Assembly (NCBI GenBank): GCA_017431035.1
Contig: JAFRLW010000012.1
Coordinates: 39,582-103,581, forward strand
DNA length: 64,000 bases
Direction: 5' to 3'
Source of the DNA: Clostridia bacterium
GTDB taxonomy: Bacteria; Bacillota; Clostridia; Oscillospirales; Acutalibacteraceae
Shown here: positions 23,880-33,019 of the stretch, piece by piece
Position numbering within the stretch: the first letter of the stretch is position 1
Layout of the letters: each line of letters starts with the position of its first letter
Notes under the pieces: model-generated
Databases searched by the model: none
What the model saw: only the letters and a program-made list of their open reading frames with translations
Told to the model about the DNA's origin: nothing
Translations under genes and position numbers: made by a program

Positions 23880-24876
23880 TACGCTTCGCACCCTTTGTAC
23901 CCTATCTTCCGTTTCGGGAGATGAGAAGACGGTAAGGGACTGTATTATAGAAGAGATAAAAGATTACTGCGAATATAAAGTTGACGCACTCGGCAATATA
24001 CTTTTTGAGAAAAAAGGTAAAAAAAGGACCGCTAACCGAGTTATGCTTGACGCCCATATGGATGAGGTCGGCATAATAATAACCGATATAGAGGAAAACG
24101 GATTTTTGCGTTTTAACACGGTCGGCGGCATTGAAAAAGAGTGTTTGCTGTTCTCCCGTGTAATTTTCAAAAACAAAACGACAGGCGTTATAGGCAATAG
24201 ACCTATACATCTGCTCTCCGCCGAGGAGGCAAAAAAACTACCCTTAGTAGATAATATGTATATCGATATAGGCGCAAAGGATAAAGAAAGCGCACTAAAA
24301 AGAGTGGCACCGGGCGACACCGCCGTTCTTTGCGGAGACTATATCGAGAGCGGCGATTTGATACTTTCAAAAGCCCTTGACGACAGGGTTGGCTGCGCCG
24401 TGCTTATAAATCTTATCAAAAACTATGATGAGTATGATTTTTGCGGAAGTTTCTCCACTATGGAAGAGGTGGGTTGTATAGGGGCAAGGACCGCCGCTTT
24501 CAGTCTGTCTCCCGATTTTGCCCTTGTCCTTGAGGGAACGACCGCTTCCGATATAGGCGATACGCCACCTTCAAAAGAGATTTGCTGTGTTGGCGAGGGG
24601 GTTGCCGTTTCGTTTATGGACAGAGGAACTCTGTACGACAGAGAACTGTACTCAATCGCCATAAACGACAAAAGTATAAAGAAACAAACCAAACGTGGCA
24701 CCACCGGCGCCAACAATTCCGCCGGCATACATTTGAGCAAAGAGGGAATAAGAACACTTGCTCTTTCGGTGCCGACAAGATATATACACTCTGCGTCTTC
24801 GGTTTGTTCTAAAGAGGATATTATCAGTATGTACAAGTCGACAGAATATATGATAAGCGCCATAAACAAACTATGA
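23872..24876 (+). CDS. M42 family metallo-aminopeptidase (second of pair)
   Basis: This 334-residue paralogue of the preceding gene has DAHMDEVGI, KALDDRVGC, STMEEVGCIGA and VLEGTTASDIGD. Some positions differ from the first copy (TRYIHSASSV instead of NMHTPVEVV), so the two probably differ in specificity or form hetero-assemblies. GGAGG precedes its ATG. It is translationally coupled on both sides (8 bp and 4 bp overlaps). Confidence 0.9.
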   Translation: MFDTLRTLCTLSSVSGDEKTVRDCIIEEIKDYCEYKVDALGNILFEKKGKKRTANRVMLDAHMDEVGIIITDIEENGFLRFNTVGGIEKECLLFSRVIFKNKTTGVIGNRPIHLLSAEEAKKLPLVDNMYIDIGAKDKESALKRVAPGDTAVLCGDYIESGDLILSKALDDRVGCAVLINLIKNYDEYDFCGSFSTMEEVGCIGARTAAFSLSPDFALVLEGTTASDIGDTPPSKEICCVGEGVAVSFMDRGTLYDRELYSIAINDKSIKKQTKRGTTGANNSAGIHLSKEGIRTLALSVPTRYIHSASSVCSKEDIISMYKSTEYMISAINKL

Positions 24877-25544
24877 TAATAAAAACCGACGAATTGTCCG
24901 CAATAGAAAAAAAGGATGTTTTCTCACTAAAAATTATGTGTGAAACCGAGTCCTTTCCCGATACAACCGTTCTATATAAAAGCGATTTAGGGGGCTATAT
25001 AGCCGATACAAAAGGCGGATGTATCATTTCAGGCGAGTTTAACGGGGCGGAACTGTCATCTTTTATAAACTTTTTGTCGCCGAAAACCATATTTTCAAAC
25101 CCTCAAAACGCCGAGGAAATAAAGGGCTATAAAAACAGAAAAACGGTGACGGTTTTTGAAAAGTGCGATATAAAAGAAACAAAGTTTTCGGGCGATGAGC
25201 TTAAAAGCGACGAGATTTATGATATTCTTAAAAAAGCAAAAGGGTTTTCTCTTCCGCCATTTGAACAGTTTGCCGTCAACTTTTGCCGACAAAAGAACAA
25301 AAACAATCTTTTTTACACCGCATTTCGTGAAAGGGCGGTGGCGATAGCATCCGTTTCGGGAGAGTGGGCGTATTTAAACGCCGTAGCCTCGCTTAAAGCA
25401 GGGTGCGGCAGCGCTGTACTTGGCGGAATGTTAAGCAAACTAAAGGGCAAAAAGGTTTTTGCCGTATGTGAAGAAAAAATAAAACCTTTTTATATAAAAA
25501 ACGGTTTTACGGAATGCGACAAGGCAATTATTTTAGAACAATAA
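24873..25544 (+). CDS. GNAT-fold acetyltransferase-like protein
   Basis: This is a 223-residue protein with no strong N-terminal signature. The C-terminal 90 residues read like a degenerate GNAT domain: RERAVAIASVSGEWAYLNAVASL, a G-rich AGCGSAVLGGMLSKL helix start in place of the usual Q/RxxGxG/A, then VCEEKIKPFYIKNGF (the conserved 'Y..GF' strand). It overlaps the M42 gene by 4 bp. It could acetylate amino acids or peptides released by the peptidases, but that is inference. Confidence 0.7.
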   Translation: MIIKTDELSAIEKKDVFSLKIMCETESFPDTTVLYKSDLGGYIADTKGGCIISGEFNGAELSSFINFLSPKTIFSNPQNAEEIKGYKNRKTVTVFEKCDIKETKFSGDELKSDEIYDILKKAKGFSLPPFEQFAVNFCRQKNKNNLFYTAFRERAVAIASVSGEWAYLNAVASLKAGCGSAVLGGMLSKLKGKKVFAVCEEKIKPFYIKNGFTECDKAIILEQ

Positions 25545-25554
25545 AGGGGTAAAA

Positions 25555-26826
25555 ATGAACTATTTTACGTTTGATGAAAAACTACTTAAATATGATGCCT
25601 ATGCCATAGAGCGCACAAAGGCGGCTTTCAGAGATATTGAGGACGTAGAGGAATATAACCAAACAAAAGTGCTTGGCGCCTTTATTGAAGAAAGGGTCAG
25701 CGAGAGCGACTTTTTGGCTAGTACGGGCTACGGATATGATGACGCCGGCAGGGACAAGCTTGACCGTATCGTAGCCAAGGTAATGGGGGCGGAAGACGCA
25801 CTCATACGCCACACCTTTGCAAGCGGAACACACACCCTTTCGGTTGCGCTTTTCGGTGTTCTTCGTCCAAAGGACAAGGTGCTTGTTGTAACGGGCAGAC
25901 CCTATGACACGATACAGGGCGTTTTCGGAATTGAAAATGCGCCCGACGGCTCGCTCGCCGATTTCGGCGTAGAGTATGATGAGGTAGACCTCTTGCCCGA
26001 CGGCACCGTTGATATAAACGCCGTGAAGAGCAGACTTTCGTGGGGAGAATACAAAATGGCGTATATCCAGCGTTCACGTGGATATTCTCTGAGAAAGAGC
26101 CTCACAATAGAAGAAATAAAAGAACTATGTTCCGCAATAAAAGAGGTTTCACCCTCTACGGTTATTATGGTGGATAACTGCTACGGCGAGTTTACCGACA
26201 AAACAGAGCCGACGGCGGTCGGCGCCGATTTAATGGCAGGGTCGCTTATTAAAAATCCCGGTGGCGGAATTGCCCCCTGCGGAGGATACATAGCAGGCAA
26301 AAAAAGACTGGTTGAAAAATGCTCCTACAGAATGACCTGCGCCGGAGTAGGCAGAGAGGTTGGCGCAACGCTCGGTCACAACAGGGAACTTTATATGGGA
26401 CTTTTCGCCGCTCCTCGTGTCACCGCCGCCGCTTTGAAAAATGCCGTTTACAGTTCGGCGCTGTTTGAACTGTTAGGTTTTGAAACCACCCCTAAATACA
26501 ACGAAAAACGAGGGGATATAATACAATGCGTTCTTTTGAAAAATAAAGAAAGGCTAATTGATTTTTGCCGTGGTATGCAGTCGGGCGCACCGGTTGACTC
26601 TTTTGTTATACCGGAGCCTGCCGATATGCCGGGATATGACGACAAGGTTATTATGGCGGCAGGCGCTTTCACACTCGGCTCTTCTATAGAACTTTCGGCG
26701 GATGCACCGCTTAAAGAGCCATACGCCGTTTGGATGCAGGGCGGACTTGATTTCAACTCGGCTAAAACGGGAGTTTTGCTTGCCGTTTCAAAAATGATAA
26801 AAAGCGGAAATCTTAAATTGAGGTAG
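25555..26826 (+). CDS. YnbB-like PLP-dependent protein (methionine gamma-lyase family)
   Basis: This 423-residue protein is of the family annotated as aluminium-resistance/methionine gamma-lyase (YnbB). Seen: the long N-terminal helix, ASTGYGYDDAGRDKLD, RHTFASGTHTLSVALFGVL, VTGRPYDTIQGVFG, VDNCYGEF, and the PLP lysine region GSLIKNPGGGIAPCGGY. Length fits. In Bacillus the gene neighbours hfq/glnR; here it follows the peptidase/GNAT run with its own AAGGGG Shine-Dalgarno. The true reaction of the family is poorly established. Confidence 0.88.
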   Translation: MNYFTFDEKLLKYDAYAIERTKAAFRDIEDVEEYNQTKVLGAFIEERVSESDFLASTGYGYDDAGRDKLDRIVAKVMGAEDALIRHTFASGTHTLSVALFGVLRPKDKVLVVTGRPYDTIQGVFGIENAPDGSLADFGVEYDEVDLLPDGTVDINAVKSRLSWGEYKMAYIQRSRGYSLRKSLTIEEIKELCSAIKEVSPSTVIMVDNCYGEFTDKTEPTAVGADLMAGSLIKNPGGGIAPCGGYIAGKKRLVEKCSYRMTCAGVGREVGATLGHNRELYMGLFAAPRVTAAALKNAVYSSALFELLGFETTPKYNEKRGDIIQCVLLKNKERLIDFCRGMQSGAPVDSFVIPEPADMPGYDDKVIMAAGAFTLGSSIELSADAPLKEPYAVWMQGGLDFNSAKTGVLLAVSKMIKSGNLKLR

Positions 26827-26831
26827 AAAAT

Positions 26832-27503
26832 ATGAAACTTATAATGAAAGGTGAAATATACGAGATTATTGCCGATAGCAGCGGACTTTTATTCTCGTAT
26901 TTTGACGGATATGATGAGGATGGAAACCTCACCGCAAGTTTTAAGATGATTTCAAGGGACAATACCGAGCCTACCGTTATACATAAAGATATTTACAAAC
27001 TTTCAAAATACGGCGCTAACTATACAAAAATATTAAAGCATTGTCCAAACTACATTTTAGCAAAGGGAGTTTTGCTAAGTGACGGCAAAGCCTTTATTGT
27101 AAACAGCGACGGCACCGCCATTTTGTTTGACGGCGAGGGCGAGATTATGTGGACGGGAACACTTAAATATAAAAACCGTGTACCCGACGATATAGCCCTC
27201 ACGCCCGAAGGACTTTGGGGAACATTCTCCGATTTTGATGCGGTTGTCCGTTTTAACGCCACCTCTATGAGAGAGGAACTGCGTATCGGCAAAAAGGGGC
27301 AGATATTAAATACCCCTAAAGGCATATTTGCCGAGCAGGGCGCATTGTATGTTGCTTCGCACGACTCAAAAAAGGTTATAAGAATTGATTTGCCGGGATA
27401 TAAAACAACCGAGCTTTACACCTTTAGCGAGCCGGTTTATTCATACGTAAAGGTACAAAACAAAGAGTACGTTCTTTTAGAGAGCGGACTTTACGAAATA
27501 TAA
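26832..27503 (+). CDS. Conserved hypothetical protein, beta-propeller-like
   Basis: This is a 223-residue cytoplasmic-looking protein without signal peptide or membrane segment. Successive strands such as GKAFIVNSDGTAILFDGEGEIMW, DDIALTPEGLWGTFSDFDAVVRF, TPKGIFAEQGALYVASHDSKKVIRIDL read like NHL/WD-type blades, but there are too few for a full propeller. I do not recognise a named family. It starts 5 bp after the YnbB-like gene with GAGG as Shine-Dalgarno, so it is in the same operon. Confidence 0.75.
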   Translation: MKLIMKGEIYEIIADSSGLLFSYFDGYDEDGNLTASFKMISRDNTEPTVIHKDIYKLSKYGANYTKILKHCPNYILAKGVLLSDGKAFIVNSDGTAILFDGEGEIMWTGTLKYKNRVPDDIALTPEGLWGTFSDFDAVVRFNATSMREELRIGKKGQILNTPKGIFAEQGALYVASHDSKKVIRIDLPGYKTTELYTFSEPVYSYVKVQNKEYVLLESGLYEI

Positions 27504-27515
27504 AAGGGGACAGTT

Positions 27516-27746
27516 ATGGTAGAAAAAACCGTTTTGCTTTCAAACTTCGGAAAACTTAAAAACTTTGTTGCCGAGATGAACACGCTGGATTTTGACGTCA
27601 GCGCAGTGTCGGGCGGAAAAACGGTCAACGCAAAGACTATTGAGGAACTTTTTGCGCTTGACCTGACCCGCCCTATAACCGTTATCGCCGATACTACGGC
27701 GGTCGGCGCATTTACAAAAATCGTAAAACCCTTTGAAATTGATTGA
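27516..27746 (+). CDS. HPr-like domain protein without the phosphorylatable histidine
   Basis: This is a 76-residue protein, about the size of HPr. The second half, GGKTVNAKTIEELFALDLTR followed by PITVIAD, matches the HPr pattern around the regulatory-serine helix (GKxVNxKSIMxxMxL). The N-terminal active-site loop of HPr (GIHARPA) is replaced by NFGKLKNF, so no His-15 equivalent is present. It therefore cannot carry PTS phosphate and may be Crh-like or structural. AAAGGGG precedes ATG; it lies 10 bp before the helicase start. Confidence 0.7.
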   Translation: MVEKTVLLSNFGKLKNFVAEMNTLDFDVSAVSGGKTVNAKTIEELFALDLTRPITVIADTTAVGAFTKIVKPFEID

Positions 27747-27756
27747 GAGAGATATA

Positions 27757-30099
27757 ATGGACCCGAAAACACTCAGAAATAAACTTATAGAAAAAGACTT
27801 TTCCTCTATGAACGAAAGGCAGTTTTCCGCCGTAACCACCGTAAAGGGACCGCTTTTGGTACTTGCCGGCGCAGGAAGCGGAAAAACCACCGTTTTGGTA
27901 AACCGTATCGCCTATCTTTGTAAATACGGCGACGCCTATAACAGCAACAGCCAAGTAAAGGCGTCAGACTATGACATAGCGGCGGCAAACGATTATCTGA
28001 GCGGAAAGAGTGAGTTTTTAGACACAAGCGCCTTTTCGGTTGATCCACCGCCTTCCTACAGAGTTCTTGCCATAACCTTTACAAACAAAGCGGCAAACGA
28101 ACTAAAAGTGCGTATCGCAGATAAACTCGGAAGCGAGAGCGCTGTCACGGCGGGAACTTTTCACAGCGTTTGCGGTAGAATACTCAGAAAAGACGCCGAT
28201 AGAATAGGCTTTTCTTCCCACTTTACAATATACGATACCGACGACCAAAAAAGAGTTATAAAAGATATTATAAAATCTTCGGGTATGGACGAAAAAATAT
28301 TTACTCCCCGAAGTGTTATGTCATACATATCTTCCGCAAAAGACGCCCTTATAGGACCTGAGGAATACGAAAGAGAAGCAGGCAGCGACTATAGAAATAA
28401 GGCGATTGCCCTCTTTTATAAAGAGTATGCAAGACGACTTAAATCCGCTGACGCTATGGATTTTGACGATATGATTTATTACACCGTCAAACTTTTCCGT
28501 GAGAACGAGGACGTTTTAAGTTACTATCAAAACAGATACAAATATATTATGGTGGATGAGTACCAGGATACAAACCTTGCGCAATATGAACTTGTGCGCT
28601 TGCTTGCGGGCGAAAACGGAAATCTTTGCGTTGTAGGTGATGACGACCAAAGCATCTATCGTTTCAGGGGAGCCACCATTGAGAATATACTAAACTTTGA
28701 AAAGAACTTCCGCTCGGCAAAGGTTATAAGGCTTGAACAAAACTACCGTTCCACCGGAAATATACTTGACGCCGCAAACGCCGTCATAGAAAACAACGCT
28801 TCAAGAAAGGGCAAAACCCTTTGGACCGATAAGGGAAACGGAGATAAAATCACCGTTTATACCGCCCTTTCAGGACCTGATGAGGCAAAGTTTGTCGCCG
28901 ATAGCATCAGCGACCATGTGACAAAGGGCGGAAAGTTCTCCGACTGTGCCGTGCTCTACCGTATGAACTCGCAGTCGGCGGCGTTTGAAAACGTTTTTTC
29001 AAGAAGTGGTATTTCCTATAAAGTTATAGGCGGTTACAGGTTCTATGAGCGCAAGGAGATAAAGGATATTCTTGCATATCTTTGCGTTATCAACAATAAA
29101 AATGATAACGTCCGCCTGAAAAGGATAATAAACGAGCCTAAAAGAGGAATAGGAGATACGACGGTCAAAAATGCCGAAACAATAGCAGAGTCACTCGGCA
29201 TTTCGCTATTTGACGCTTTTGCCTCTGCCGGCGAATACACCGCTTTATCAAGAGCGGCGGGAAAACTATCTGACTTTGTGTCTATGATGAACGAACTGTC
29301 GGACCTGTCCGATACCCTCTCTTTGCCGGAACTCTATGACGCACTGCTTCAAAAAACAGAGTACAAAGAGTACCTTCGTTCACTTGACGAGCCGGATAGT
29401 GAAGACCGCATACAAAACATAGAAGAATTAAAGACAAACATCACCCTTTATATAGAGGAAAACGAGGGGGCAACCCTATCCGATTTTCTTGAAGAAGTTG
29501 CCCTTGTAAATGATATAGACGCCCTTAACGAGAGCGACGATAACGTCACCCTTATGACCGTTCACTCGGCAAAGGGGCTTGAGTTTAATGAGGTTTATCT
29601 TGTTGGTATGGAAGAGGGCATTTTCCCCGGCAACCAGTCGATATACGGACTGCCTGAAGATATTGAAGAAGAGAGGCGCCTTGCCTACGTTGCGATAACC
29701 AGGGCGAGAAAACACCTCTTTATATCAAGAGCCGCTTCACGTATGCTCTACGGACAGACAAACCGCAATATGCCGTCAAGATTTCTAAACGAGATACCTA
29801 TAGACCTTTGTGAAACAAAATCGGCAGAGCCTCGCAGTATGTTTATGTTTGATACGGGAGAGGAAAAAAGACGCACCTATGGCAGTTATGATTCTTTTGG
29901 CGGCTACACCAAAAAAGCCGAGCCTCAAAAAAGCAGCGCAAAATACAGCACCGGCGATAAGGTCAGACACTCGGTCTTCGGCGAGGGGATTATCCTCTCT
30001 GCAACGCCTGTCGGAAACGATACGTTGCTTCTTATTGATTTTGACAAAGTAGGACAAAAGAAGATTATGGCAAACTATGCCAAATTAGAGATATTATAA
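27757..30099 (+). CDS. pcrA: UvrD/PcrA-type superfamily 1 DNA helicase
   Basis: This is a 780-residue SF1A helicase. Motifs in order: Q-motif LNERQ-like SMNERQFSAV, Walker A AGAGSGKTT near 37, ITFTNKAANEL, DEYQDTN, GDDDQSIYRFRGA, QNYRST, VTLMTVHSAKGLEF and VAITRARK. The C-terminal Tudor-like domain (DKVRHSVFGEGIILS) typical of PcrA is present. About 40 extra residues lie between motif I and motif Ia compared with Bacillus PcrA. I chose ATG 27757; a TTG at 27733 lies within the previous gene. It unwinds DNA in repair and transcription-coupled conflicts. Confidence 0.92.
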   Translation: MDPKTLRNKLIEKDFSSMNERQFSAVTTVKGPLLVLAGAGSGKTTVLVNRIAYLCKYGDAYNSNSQVKASDYDIAAANDYLSGKSEFLDTSAFSVDPPPSYRVLAITFTNKAANELKVRIADKLGSESAVTAGTFHSVCGRILRKDADRIGFSSHFTIYDTDDQKRVIKDIIKSSGMDEKIFTPRSVMSYISSAKDALIGPEEYEREAGSDYRNKAIALFYKEYARRLKSADAMDFDDMIYYTVKLFRENEDVLSYYQNRYKYIMVDEYQDTNLAQYELVRLLAGENGNLCVVGDDDQSIYRFRGATIENILNFEKNFRSAKVIRLEQNYRSTGNILDAANAVIENNASRKGKTLWTDKGNGDKITVYTALSGPDEAKFVADSISDHVTKGGKFSDCAVLYRMNSQSAAFENVFSRSGISYKVIGGYRFYERKEIKDILAYLCVINNKNDNVRLKRIINEPKRGIGDTTVKNAETIAESLGISLFDAFASAGEYTALSRAAGKLSDFVSMMNELSDLSDTLSLPELYDALLQKTEYKEYLRSLDEPDSEDRIQNIEELKTNITLYIEENEGATLSDFLEEVALVNDIDALNESDDNVTLMTVHSAKGLEFNEVYLVGMEEGIFPGNQSIYGLPEDIEEERRLAYVAITRARKHLFISRAASRMLYGQTNRNMPSRFLNEIPIDLCETKSAEPRSMFMFDTGEEKRRTYGSYDSFGGYTKKAEPQKSSAKYSTGDKVRHSVFGEGIILSATPVGNDTLLLIDFDKVGQKKIMANYAKLEIL

Positions 30100-30115
30100 A
30101 AAGGAGGCAACAAAG

Positions 30116-30892
30116 ATGCCTGCAAAAAGCAAAATAGTAAGACTAAACGCAAAAGCGACACTAAAAGACAAATGGACAAGCGCAGTAATAGTATCCGCCG
30201 TATTTTTAGGCGTTTGCCTTTTTGGCACCCTTTGCGGAGGGCTTCTTTATAACGTTGGCGGAGTTTTCCTTTACTTTATATTTTCATTTTTGTTTTTAGT
30301 CTTTTTAACAATACCTTTGTTTTTAGGAACTTTAGACTATTTTCGTGCTATGGCTTTTGGCGAGTGTGTGAGGGCAGACAGACTGTTTATTCCTTTTTCC
30401 GATGCCGAAACCTACACAAGATATCTCACCTTTTCGCTATCATTGTTCGTAAGATTGTTTGTGGCATTTTTTGTTTTATCGCTTCCAAGCAGTATAACAC
30501 GGGTGCTTGCAAGCAGCGAGTTTTATACTAATATGGGACTGTCGGTTCCCGTTTGGACAACCGCTCTTTCCGCCGTTTCGTCTTTGCTTTTTGCTATCGC
30601 TTTTGTCTTGTTTGCGGTTTTTATACTTAAATATTTTATGGCTCCGTTTTTGTTTGTTTCAAACCGTGACCTTTCAGCAAAAGAAGCTATAAATCTTTCA
30701 AAAATTATGACAATAGGCCACCGCTTTGAGTTTGTTAAACTTATATTCAGTTTGATTTTTTATATCATCATAAGTTTATTTTTAATTCCCCTGTTTTTCA
30801 CAATGCCCTATTTTATGACCTGTTATGTGGTAAACTGTCGGTTTGTGGTTTTTGACTATAATAAAAGGATAAAGGAGAGTATGAACGTATGA
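30116..30892 (+). CDS. DUF975-like integral membrane protein
   Basis: This is a 258-residue protein with about five to six hydrophobic segments. The N-terminus (SKIVRLNAKATLKDKWTSAVIVSAV) and the late motif SNRDLSAKEAINLSKIMTIGH...FEFVKLIFSL resemble DUF975 membrane proteins of Clostridia. Function is unknown. AAGGAGG precedes ATG. It overlaps the following DUF5412-like gene by 4 bp, so the two products are made together and may interact. Confidence 0.72.
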   Translation: MPAKSKIVRLNAKATLKDKWTSAVIVSAVFLGVCLFGTLCGGLLYNVGGVFLYFIFSFLFLVFLTIPLFLGTLDYFRAMAFGECVRADRLFIPFSDAETYTRYLTFSLSLFVRLFVAFFVLSLPSSITRVLASSEFYTNMGLSVPVWTTALSAVSSLLFAIAFVLFAVFILKYFMAPFLFVSNRDLSAKEAINLSKIMTIGHRFEFVKLIFSLIFYIIISLFLIPLFFTMPYFMTCYVVNCRFVVFDYNKRIKESMNV

Positions 30893-31305
30893 AAAAAAGA
30901 GTTTTCTTTTTAAGCGTTTATTTTCTCGCATTTTTGATAACCGCTGTAAACGTGTTTTTCTCGCTCAAAAACTACCTTGTAGTTGATATAAACGAATTGC
31001 CTGTCGGAACGCTTGTTTCCGAAACCGCTTCCCCCTCGGGTGAAAAAGAGGTAAAGGTTTACCGTGTGGAAAATACACTCGGCACCGCTATAAGAGGCGA
31101 ACTCATAATCGGCGGCACGCCGCACAATATCTTTTGGCAAACAGGTATAGACGATATATCGGTAGAGTTTACAAGCGATGAAATCGTACAGTTTAACAAC
31201 GTACCCTTAGTCGCCGACGGAAAAAACAGTTATGACTGCAGAAAAGGCACCGCCCTCTTTACCGGCGGCGCATTAGAGGATGAACTGATAAACGAAAATG
31301 AATAA
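30889..31305 (+). CDS. DUF5412-like secreted or anchored protein
   Basis: This is a 138-residue protein with an N-terminal membrane/signal segment (VFFLSVYFLAFLITAVNVFF) and an extracytoplasmic domain. ELPVGTLVSETASPSGEKEV, IRGELI, the FWQTGIDDISVEFTSDEIVQFNNVPL run and a YDCR motif resemble the DUF5412 pattern. No lipobox cysteine. It overlaps its neighbours on both sides (4 and 8 bp), indicating translational coupling with the DUF975-like protein and the rRNA methyltransferase. Confidence 0.7.
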   Translation: MKKRVFFLSVYFLAFLITAVNVFFSLKNYLVVDINELPVGTLVSETASPSGEKEVKVYRVENTLGTAIRGELIIGGTPHNIFWQTGIDDISVEFTSDEIVQFNNVPLVADGKNSYDCRKGTALFTGGALEDELINENE

Positions 31306-32635
31306 AAACGAGTATTATACGCTTGATATAACCGACATCACCGATACCGGAATGGGTATAGGTCATGCAGATAATATGGCGGTTTTTGTAAAAGGCGGCG
31401 CAGTAGGTGATACGCTGAGCGTTAAAATCACAAAGGTGCAAAAAAATATCGCCTTTGCCATAATAGATAAAATCATCACCCCCTCAAGCCACCGGATAGA
31501 GCCGGACTGTCCCTCTTTCCCCGCTTGCGGAGGATGCGTGTTCAGAAATATTGACTATCCTTTTGAACTGTCTCTTAAGAAAAAAGCGGTTGCCGACGTT
31601 ATGCACCGTATCGGAAAAGTGGAAAAAGAGCCTACGGATATTCTTTTTTCTACACCCGATTTTTATCGTAACAAGGCGCAGTTTCCGGTAAAGGAAAACG
31701 GCGTCGGGTTTTATGCTTTTCACTCTCATAGAACAGTTGACTGTTCTTCTTGCAAAATCGTGCCCGAAATATTCACAAAAGCGGCAAATGATTTTTCTCG
31801 TTTTTTAGAAAAAAATAAAATATCCGTATATAATGAGGAAACCAAAACGGGACTTGTCCGACACTTCTTTTTAAGAGCGGGCGCAGAAACGGGCGAAGTT
31901 CAGGCGGCGGTTGTAATAAACGGCGACTCTATGCCAAAAGCAGAAACTTTGGTAGAGGTTTTGAGGGGAGTTTTCGGAGAAAGCCTCAAAAGCGTTGTCC
32001 TAAACATAAACAAAAAACCAAACAACGTTATTTTAGGGGATAAAAACAAAACCGTTTACGGAAAAGACTACATATTCGATTATTTGTGCGGCGTAAAAGT
32101 AAGACTTTCGGTAAACTCTTTTTATCAGGTTAATCATACCGCTGCCGAAATGCTTTATAACAAGGTTAAAGAATACGCAAAATCTGAAGGCAAAACCGTG
32201 CTTGATCTTTATTGCGGTGCCGGAACTATAGGGCTCGCTTTGTCAAAAGAAGCCAAAAGCGTTATAGGCGTGGAAATTGTTGAAAAAGCGGTTGAGGACG
32301 CCCGCTTTAATGCAAAAGAAAACGGTACTAAAAACGCAAGATTTATCTGCGCCGATGCCGCATCAGCGGCAAAAACTTTGGCTTATGATAAAATAAACGC
32401 CGATATAGTTGTTCTCGACCCGCCCCGTAAAGGTTGCGACAAAAAACTGCTTTTTACCGTGGCAAATGACTTTTCGCCGGAAAGAATAGTCTATGTTTCC
32501 TGCGATAGAGGAACTCTTGCAAGAGACGTAAATGTGCTATCGGATCTAGGCTATAAACTTGTGGAATATACCGTAGTTGATATGTTCCCACGTACTGCAC
32601 ATGTCGAGACGGTATGTTTACTGTCTCGACAATGA
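31298..32635 (+). CDS. 23S rRNA (uracil-C5)-methyltransferase, RlmD/RumA family
   Basis: This 445-residue SAM-dependent enzyme has an N-terminal TRAM/OB domain (residues 1-58) and an iron-sulfur cysteine cluster CPSFPACGGCVFR near 68-80 with a further C near 148. The Rossmann methyltransferase domain has DLYCGAGTIGL near 300 and VLDPPRKGCDK near 370. The catalytic cysteine lies in YVSCDRGTLARDV near 400. It methylates U1939 or U747 of 23S rRNA; which one cannot be decided. The start overlaps the preceding gene by 8 bp. Confidence 0.93.
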   Translation: MNKNEYYTLDITDITDTGMGIGHADNMAVFVKGGAVGDTLSVKITKVQKNIAFAIIDKIITPSSHRIEPDCPSFPACGGCVFRNIDYPFELSLKKKAVADVMHRIGKVEKEPTDILFSTPDFYRNKAQFPVKENGVGFYAFHSHRTVDCSSCKIVPEIFTKAANDFSRFLEKNKISVYNEETKTGLVRHFFLRAGAETGEVQAAVVINGDSMPKAETLVEVLRGVFGESLKSVVLNINKKPNNVILGDKNKTVYGKDYIFDYLCGVKVRLSVNSFYQVNHTAAEMLYNKVKEYAKSEGKTVLDLYCGAGTIGLALSKEAKSVIGVEIVEKAVEDARFNAKENGTKNARFICADAASAAKTLAYDKINADIVVLDPPRKGCDKKLLFTVANDFSPERIVYVSCDRGTLARDVNVLSDLGYKLVEYTVVDMFPRTAHVETVCLLSRQ

Positions 32636-32701
32636 ATTGCGCATTGCGGTATAGAGAGCAAAAACAGGTGATTTTGCAGTGTCGATATAAAGGAGGCAAA
32701 A

Positions 32702-33019
32702 ATGGCGTCGAGCAAAGAATACTTGGATTATATACTCGAGCAACTCTCCGGGATAGATGATATTTCCTATCGGGCTATGATGGGTGAATACATAATCTAC
32801 TATAAAGGCAAAGTGATAGGCGGCATATACGACAATCGATTTCTTGTAAAAGAGACGAAATCTTCGGCTCTTATGTTAAAAGATGTCCCAAGAGAACTGC
32901 CCTATCAGAGCGCAAAAGAAATGTTTCTTATAGAAGACACCTATGACATAGATTTTTTTACAGAACTTTTTGAAAAGATGTATTTAGAACTTAAGACACC
33001 TAAAAAGCGAGGGAAATAA
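32702..33019 (+). CDS. TfoX N-terminal domain protein
   Basis: This 105-residue protein corresponds to the N-terminal domain of TfoX/Sxy only: YLDYILEQLSGIDDISYRAMMGEYIIYYKGKVIGGIYDNRFLVK, with the typical 'M(M/F)GEY..Y..GK..G' core near residues 25-45. In gammaproteobacteria the full protein regulates competence; stand-alone Firmicutes versions have no known role. AAGGAGG precedes ATG. Its stop overlaps the next start by one base (TAATG). Confidence 0.85.
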   Translation: MASSKEYLDYILEQLSGIDDISYRAMMGEYIIYYKGKVIGGIYDNRFLVKETKSSALMLKDVPRELPYQSAKEMFLIEDTYDIDFFTELFEKMYLELKTPKKRGK

